NCBI GenBank assembly: GCA_029932545.1
Contig: JAOZPW010000226.1
Location: 1-6,459 of the forward strand
Reading direction: 5' to 3'
DNA length: 6,459 nt
From: Thermoanaerobaculales bacterium
GTDB taxonomy: Bacteria; Acidobacteriota; Thermoanaerobaculia; Thermoanaerobaculales; Sulfomarinibacteraceae
The position numbers and the translations under genes are program-made. Below, in pieces: positions 5,700 to 6,459 of the stretch (position 1 is the stretch's first letter; every line of letters starts with the position of its first letter). Below the pieces are notes generated by a model that ran no database searches, was not told the DNA's origin, and saw nothing but the letters and a program-made list of their open reading frames with translations.

Positions 5700-6459
5700 A
5701 TGAAACCTGGAGGAAAGGGCCGACTCCGCTCACTCGACGTCTTTCGCGGGGCAACGATTGCGGCGATGATCCTGGTCAACAATCCCGGGGACTGGGGGAA
5801 GACCTTCGCTCCCTTCCTTCATGCCGAATGGCACGGATGCACGCCGACGGATCTGATCTTTCCCTTCTTCCTCTTCATCGTCGGAGTTGCCATTTCCCTT
5901 TCCTTTGCGTCTCGCCTGGAAAAATTGGAAGGTGATCGCCGACCGCTGTATCGGCAGATCATCAGACGTACCGTGATCCTCTTCGCCCTGGGTCTCTTCC
6001 TCGCCTGGGCGCCCTTTTACGGCCTTAACTGGGAGACTGCGAGAATTTTCGGAGTCTTGCAGCGGATCGCCGTCGTCTATTTCTTCGCTTCACTGGCCTA
6101 CCTTCACCTGAATGCCAGAGGGCTGTGGATTCTCTCGTTCTCCCTCCTGCTGGGGTATTGGGCGGCAATGAAACTCATTCCGGTGCCGGGCTTCGGCGTC
6201 GGTGACTTGAGCCCCGCGGGCAATCTTGCCGGGTGGGTGGACGGTTTCATCCTGGGCAAGCACGTCTGGTTTTATGCGCCCGGACCGGCCGATCCCGAGG
6301 GTATCTTGAGCACCGTGCCCGCCATCGTGACTGCGCTTGCGGGGATCTTCACCGGCGAGTGGTTGCGCACCGACCGTGATCATTCGGAGAAACTGATCGG
6401 CCTTTTCGTCTGGGGAAGCCTCTTGACGACAGCAGGGTTTTTCTTCGGTTATATTTTTC
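5700..6459 (+). CDS. NagX/HGSNAT-like membrane acyltransferase (COG4299, DUF5009), C-terminus cut
   Basis: This is a multi-pass inner-membrane protein of the family that includes bacterial NagX, found in N-acetylglucosamine operons, and human heparan-alpha-glucosaminide N-acetyltransferase. That enzyme carries acetyl groups across a membrane to a terminal glucosamine. 253 codons are present and the frame is open at the right edge; full members are roughly 350-400 residues. The N-terminal signature is clear: RLRSLDVFRGATIAAMILVN (8-27), then FLHAEWHGCTPTDLIFPFF (39-57) with His41 in the place of the histidine thought to carry the acetyl group in the human enzyme, as I recall it. FGVLQRIAVVYFF (117-129) and PEGILSTVPAIVTALAG (199-215) are also family-typical. 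At least five or six hydrophobic segments are visible. It lies on the same strand as the epimerase operon but beyond the 560-bp repeat element, so it may have its own promoter. Bacterial members have no firmly established reaction, so acetyl transfer to an amino sugar is a family-based guess. Confidence 0.88.
   Translation, partial: MKPGGKGRLRSLDVFRGATIAAMILVNNPGDWGKTFAPFLHAEWHGCTPTDLIFPFFLFIVGVAISLSFASRLEKLEGDRRPLYRQIIRRTVILFALGLFLAWAPFYGLNWETARIFGVLQRIAVVYFFASLAYLHLNARGLWILSFSLLLGYWAAMKLIPVPGFGVGDLSPAGNLAGWVDGFILGKHVWFYAPGPADPEGILSTVPAIVTALAGIFTGEWLRTDRDHSEKLIGLFVWGSLLTTAGFFFGYIF

Noticed and set aside
4807..5703. 298-codon plus-strand frame running from the symporter through the repeat element
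   Set aside because: It overlaps the symporter in another frame, then translates CACAGAG and GCAAAGAC repeats and hairpins. No homology or ribosome binding site supports it.
5195..5782. 195-codon minus-strand frame across the spacer
   Set aside because: Its sequence is mostly translated repeats (NAKTQRRKDAK-like), a well-known source of spurious proteins. It also overlaps the start of the NagX-like gene.

Overview
The window comes from a fairly GC-rich bacterium with a Gram-negative-like envelope. The evidence is a lipoprotein-anchored sulfatase-fold enzyme, a sodium-driven symporter and a NagX-type membrane acyltransferase. The spacer between the last two genes holds CACAGAG-type and GCAAAGAC-type tandem repeats of the kind common in environmental genomes, such as Planctomycetota and related or candidate phyla. 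I cannot name the taxon from this sequence.

Layout. Positions 1-793 (minus strand) hold the N-terminal 264 residues of a lipoprotein of the sulfatase/alkaline phosphatase superfamily, which runs off the left edge. A 149-bp divergent spacer follows. Positions 943-5077 (plus strand) are a tight four-gene operon: a dipeptide epimerase of the L-Ala-D/L-Glu type, a BadF/BadG-type N-acetylhexosamine kinase (NagK/MurK-like), a ChbG/YdjC-family carbohydrate deacetylase, and an SSS-family sodium/solute symporter. The first gap is 18 nt and the next two junctions overlap. Positions 5078-5699 hold no credible gene. They contain a composite inverted-repeat element of about 560 bp with nested arms (outer CACAGAG type, inner GCAAAGAC type) and a core full of small hairpins. 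Positions 5700-6459 (plus strand) begin a COG4299/DUF5009 (NagX/HGSNAT-like) membrane protein behind a strong ribosome binding site; it runs off the right edge.

How the genes may work together. The epimerase, amino-sugar kinase, N-acetyl-sugar deacetylase, symporter and NagX-like acyltransferase fit salvage of peptidoglycan fragments (N-acetylated amino sugars plus the L-Ala-D-Glu peptide). The symporter would import a fragment, the kinase would trap the sugar, the deacetylase would remove an acetyl group and the epimerase would make the dipeptide digestible. This pathway is inferred from family membership and gene order. No individual substrate can be read from the sequence.

The least explained part is the spacer element. 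It has an 18-nt perfect outer inverted repeat and a 17-nt perfect inner one. Its four clearest small hairpins share a C-GAA-G loop, on the minus strand in the left half and on the plus strand in the right half.
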